Assembly (NCBI GenBank): GCA_943360385.1
Contig: CALRIM020000121.1
Coordinates: 1 to 9,522 of the forward strand
Length of the DNA stretch: 9,522 nt
Direction of reading: 5' to 3'
From: CAJBVG01 sp943360385
Lineage (GTDB): Bacteria > Bacteroidota > Bacteroidia > Sphingobacteriales > Sphingobacteriaceae
A model generated the notes under the pieces. It did no database searches and had not been told where the DNA came from. It saw nothing but the letters and a program-made list of their open reading frames with translations. Each line of letters opens with the position of its first letter. Within the stretch, counting starts at the first letter, position 1. Positions 6,414-9,522 of the stretch are shown piece after piece. The position numbers were made by a program, and so were the translations under genes.

Positions 6414-6421
6414 CAAATATA
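6414..6421 (-). promoter_or_regulatory. Likely -7 promoter element for ftsK
   Basis: The minus strand carries TATATTTG (complement of 6414-6421), identical to the -7 box of the tRNA promoter, in the 27-nt gap between the Mpl-like gene and ftsK. A start site near 6407 would leave a leader of about 10 nt. No good TTG-type -33 box lies at the right distance, which falls in the A/T-rich end of the upstream gene, so the promoter may be weak or helped by readthrough from the Mpl-like gene. Confidence 0.5.
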
Positions 6422-6424
6422 ATT

Positions 6425-7786
6425 TTATTCTAAAAGTTTTTTTGCGAAAATATCCACATCTATTCCATCATAATTGCCTGAACTCATGAGTAATAGGTTC
6501 GTATCGGTCCAATTCTGCATTTCCAGATATGTTTTTAATGCCGTGGAATCGTTGAAAATTAGAATCTTTTCATTCGCAAAGGCTGCTTTTACCTCATGCT
6601 CACTAATATTCTCTAAACGCTTGTGTTCTATCGTATGAGGATTATAATAAACAATAGATACATCAGCCATATCCATACTGTTTTTATACTCTTGTAAAAA
6701 TTCTTTATTCAAACTGCTAAAAGTATGTAACTCCATGCAAGCAACAAGTTTCTGAGCACCGAACTGTTCCTTTACTGCATTAATAGTTGCTTTTAATTTT
6801 GATGGTGAATGAGCAAAATCCTTAAATACTCTTGCATTCCCATTTTTTGCAATTAACTCTAAGCGTTTAGCTGCACCTTTAAAACTTTGTATATGTTTAT
6901 AAAACACAGCATCTGCTACACCCAAAGATTTACACGCTAAATAAGCTGCTTGCAAATTTTGCATGTTATGATTTCCAAAAATTAACAATGGAATAGTTCC
7001 ATCACCAACATTTAAATAGGTTGTTCCATTTTCTTTACAATGTTGATGTGCAGAATATGGTATTTTTATAATATCTTTTCTTGGATGTTTCTCCACTAAT
7101 TTTTTCAATTCTTCATCTACTTCGCAATAAATCAAAGTAGCGTTTGGTTCTAAAGTATCTATAAAAACACTAAACTGTTCAAGGTAGTTTTCGAAAGTTG
7201 GAAACACGTTTATGTGATCCCATGCAATACCACTTAGAATAGCTATGTTCCCTTTGTACAAATGAAATTTTGGTCGTCTATCTATGGGCGACGATAAATA
7301 TTCGTCACCTTCCAACACCATTACTTTTGCATCTTTGGTTAATTTAACCATCGTAGTAAATCCACTCAACTGCGCGCCTACCATATAATCTATTGGCATT
7401 TCCGCCAATTGTAAAACATGTAAAATCATTGCAGTAATAGACGTTTTACCATGGCTACCACCAATCACTAATCTAGTTTTGTCTTTAGATTGCTCGTATA
7501 AATATTCAGGATAAGAATAAACTGGTAGTCCCAATTCCTTGGCTCTTAAAAGCTCTGGATTATCTGCTCTTGCATGCATACCCAGAATTACAGCATCTAA
7601 ATCTTTATGTAGTTTTTCAGGAAACCATCCCATTTCTTCGGGTAATATTCCTGCATTTTTTAACCTAGTTTTAGAGGGTTCAAAAATTTCATCATCAGAA
7701 CCCGTAATGGTGTATTCCTTTTCTTTCAATGCTAATGCTAAATTGTGCATCGCACTTCCACCTATTGATATAAAATGTACATTCAT
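6425..7786 (-). CDS. mpl: Mur ligase of the Mpl/MurC type (UDP-MurNAc-tripeptide ligase candidate)
   Basis: This 453-aa cytoplasmic ATP-dependent ligase has the three Mur domains. The N-terminal Rossmann part opens with HFISIGGSAMHNLA (4-17) and TGSDDEIFEP (28-37). The central ATPase has GGSHGKTS (109-116), LEGDEY (158-163), WDHINVFPT (189-197) and GNHNMQNLQAA (271-281). The C-terminal domain has FKGAAKRLE (302-310) and KDFAHSPSK (322-330). Mpl joins recycled L-Ala-D-Glu-meso-Dap tripeptide to UDP-MurNAc; MurC adds L-Ala. The text resembles the Bacteroidota proteins usually named Mpl. The C-terminal motif differs from DDFAHHPT of enterobacterial Mpl, so the exact substrate is inferred. The ATG lies 3 nt after the stop of the upstream large gene, so the two are probably cotranscribed. 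Confidence 0.85.
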   Translation of the reverse strand: MNVHFISIGGSAMHNLALALKEKEYTITGSDDEIFEPSKTRLKNAGILPEEMGWFPEKLHKDLDAVILGMHARADNPELLRAKELGLPVYSYPEYLYEQSKDKTRLVIGGSHGKTSITAMILHVLQLAEMPIDYMVGAQLSGFTTMVKLTKDAKVMVLEGDEYLSSPIDRRPKFHLYKGNIAILSGIAWDHINVFPTFENYLEQFSVFIDTLEPNATLIYCEVDEELKKLVEKHPRKDIIKIPYSAHQHCKENGTTYLNVGDGTIPLLIFGNHNMQNLQAAYLACKSLGVADAVFYKHIQSFKGAAKRLELIAKNGNARVFKDFAHSPSKLKATINAVKEQFGAQKLVACMELHTFSSLNKEFLQEYKNSMDMADVSIVYYNPHTIEHKRLENISEHEVKAAFANEKILIFNDSTALKTYLEMQNWTDTNLLLMSSGNYDGIDVDIFAKKLLE

Positions 7787-7789
7787 TCA

Positions 7790-9522
7790 TTAATTATTTT
7801 GAAAGCTTCTTACAAAATCTAGTTTACGTTTTATAGCTGATATACTATATGGAGAATTTGCTTTCGTTTTTTCTGTTAATAATTTATTGAAAGATTCATC
7901 AGATGAGATGGCTTCCATTTGCCCTTGTCGGTAAGTATAAAAGAACCAATCTCCACTAACCTCAAAGTAAATATTAATTATGTTACCACTACGTTTTCTT
8001 ACCACTTCCATGTATCCCTTAAACTCTTTATTTACTTGCTTATCATACACAGACATAATACTAATTTTATTATCCACAGATCTCCACGATCTTTTTTGTT
8101 GATCCCATGCAAGCTTCGCACCCGAAATAACAAAACCTTTGTCCATAGATTTTGGCAATTTATATAAACCCGATTGAGTTAAATCTCCCATCATGTTTTT
8201 CACATCTTTTTCTGGAAATAATTCATACATCGCCTTTTCAAATACTGGGCGTTCTTTATTATCTCCATTAATATCAAAACCATTAAGATCTATTAGTTTC
8301 AACATTAAATTCGTTGCATCTGGTAAAAATTCGAAATCCAAAACTGTTACTAAATCGAGCACAACTTTATCATTTTCTATATTGTTACTTACATTACCGG
8401 CTGTACTTATTTTTAGTTTATCTCCAAACTCTACTCCTAAATTCAGCAAGCCTTCTGCATATAAAAATTCTTTTTTATCATCAAAGGTCATGTAACTTCC
8501 AGTTTTAGCCTCTCCAAATAATTTCCCCTCACTACCTATTTTAAAGAGTTTATTCTTATCATCATAAATAAGTTTTCCTTCAACATTAATTACATCCACA
8601 TCGTTCGGCTCTAACTTTTTACTTAAGAAAGTTCCATATGCTTCGTAATTGGTAATACCAATGTGAATACCACTATACAATCTGTTTTTGTTTTCATCAC
8701 GAGGATCGTTTAATACTAATGCAACCGTATCTGGATTAACAAAACCTTTGTATCTGAAGTATTGAGATTTAATAAACTTACTAGTGTGATTCATTTTTAT
8801 AAACCCATCGTAATCTAAAAATCTATTCGCCGCTTTTAAATATACATCTCCTTTATACCTTACCTTTGCATTCAACAAGAACTCCATGGAATCTGTAATG
8901 GTACCTTTTGCAAACGTCTGTATTGAACTGTCGACTTTTGTTTCCTTGAAATGAATTTTCTGTGCGAGTGTATCAGACTTTGTTCTATAATCGTAATACG
9001 CATTTGCTGCATATTTTTTCTTGCCAAAAACATCTACTTTGGAATTGTATAGTCTATGATACCTTGTCTTTGTATTTGCAAAAATTTCCGCATCCTCTAG
9101 TCTTTTCATTATGGCCTGTCCATAAATTTCTACATGCTTATCTTTCGTTTTAATTTCTGCATCTGCAACTAGAATTCTCGGTACTCCATCAATTTTAATA
9201 TCCTCTCTTACTAAATCATAGGTTGCTTTCTGCGCTTCAAAATCTAACGAGTCCTGAGATGGGTGTAGAGATACAAACCTGTATTTACCTGCACTTGCAG
9301 AAGGCATAGTAAAGTCCATTTTCTTTTCGTCAAAGAACCAAGTAAACATTGGCAGCGAGGTAGCATATAGATTATATGGGAACTTAATTAATTCATTAGG
9401 ATTGTTTGCCACAAAATCTCCACGACGAGCAATAAAATCTATTTTCGATTTTACATCACCGGCTTCAATTGCAAGTTTTGCGGTATCAATTGCATAAATC
9501 TTAGCTATACTATGTTCAGCTT
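7790..9522 (-). CDS. Large beta-rich envelope-type protein of unknown function (5' partial)
   Basis: The frame is open to the window edge, so the start lies beyond it; the C-terminal 576 residues are visible. I do not recognise a named domain with confidence. The visible part is beta-rich with alternating hydrophobic residues and many Tyr, Phe, Lys and Asp, no membrane span and no catalytic motif. One stretch, from VADAEIKTKDKHVEIYGQ through RLEDAEIFANTKTRYHRLYN to VDVFGKKKYAANAYYDY, has a repeating short-strand pattern that recalls OstA/LptA-type beta-jellyroll proteins, but only weakly. It resembles very long hypothetical Bacteroidota proteins that I remember as periplasmic or surface-associated. 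It is followed after 3 nt by the Mpl-like gene, which fits an envelope role. A GTG at 9410-9412 is internal, not a start, because clearly coding sequence continues upstream of it. Confidence 0.72.
   Translation of the reverse strand, partial: AEHSIAKIYAIDTAKLAIEAGDVKSKIDFIARRGDFVANNPNELIKFPYNLYATSLPMFTWFFDEKKMDFTMPSASAGKYRFVSLHPSQDSLDFEAQKATYDLVREDIKIDGVPRILVADAEIKTKDKHVEIYGQAIMKRLEDAEIFANTKTRYHRLYNSKVDVFGKKKYAANAYYDYRTKSDTLAQKIHFKETKVDSSIQTFAKGTITDSMEFLLNAKVRYKGDVYLKAANRFLDYDGFIKMNHTSKFIKSQYFRYKGFVNPDTVALVLNDPRDENKNRLYSGIHIGITNYEAYGTFLSKKLEPNDVDVINVEGKLIYDDKNKLFKIGSEGKLFGEAKTGSYMTFDDKKEFLYAEGLLNLGVEFGDKLKISTAGNVSNNIENDKVVLDLVTVLDFEFLPDATNLMLKLIDLNGFDINGDNKERPVFEKAMYELFPEKDVKNMMGDLTQSGLYKLPKSMDKGFVISGAKLAWDQQKRSWRSVDNKISIMSVYDKQVNKEFKGYMEVVRKRSGNIINIYFEVSGDWFFYTYRQGQMEAISSDESFNKLLTEKTKANSPYSISAIKRKLDFVRSFQNN

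Noticed and set aside
9410..9412. GTG as start of the large unknown gene
   Set aside because: The same frame continues with protein-like sequence (IDTAKLAIEAGDVKSKIDF) to the window edge, so the GTG is an internal Val codon.

Overview
The window looks like a housekeeping segment of a Bacteroidota chromosome. The evidence is an AT-rich base composition, a promoter with the Bacteroidota -7 signature TAnnTTTG, tRNA genes without an encoded CCA end, a protein with a type IX secretion (T9SS) C-terminal tail, and Bacteroidota-type Mpl-like, FtsK and LolA proteins. The genus cannot be told from the sequence alone.

Layout. One gene on the plus strand (1-1340, 5' end outside the window) encodes a secreted, Ig-domain, T9SS-sorted surface protein. 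It converges on everything else, which is on the minus strand, and a bidirectional terminator (1346-1367) separates the two. Read in the direction of transcription, the minus strand holds: a large envelope-type protein of unknown function (5' end outside the window); an Mpl-like Mur ligase 3 nt downstream; ftsK with its own likely promoter; a 274-bp non-coding gap filled by repeats; then a tight cluster of lolA, an 88-aa protein of unknown function and a PhnP-like metallo-beta-lactamase-fold hydrolase. A heptamer-repeat palindrome follows, and last comes a tRNA-Gly(GCC)/tRNA-Leu(UAA) operon with a very clear promoter.

Most of the minus-strand genes serve cell-envelope and division work: peptidoglycan precursor ligation or recycling, chromosome translocation at the septum, and lipoprotein transport to the outer membrane. 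This is a core region. I see no transposase, phage gene, CRISPR array or defence system.

The most unusual content is in the gaps. Two arrays of degenerate 7-bp repeats sit exactly at the 3' ends of the hydrolase gene and of ftsK. An identical 11-mer in both arrays supplies the TAG stop codon of both genes in the same register. Separately, an exact 59-bp-period tandem array (three full copies plus a partial one), each copy with a hairpin core, fills the space between ftsK and lolA and runs into the lolA leader.
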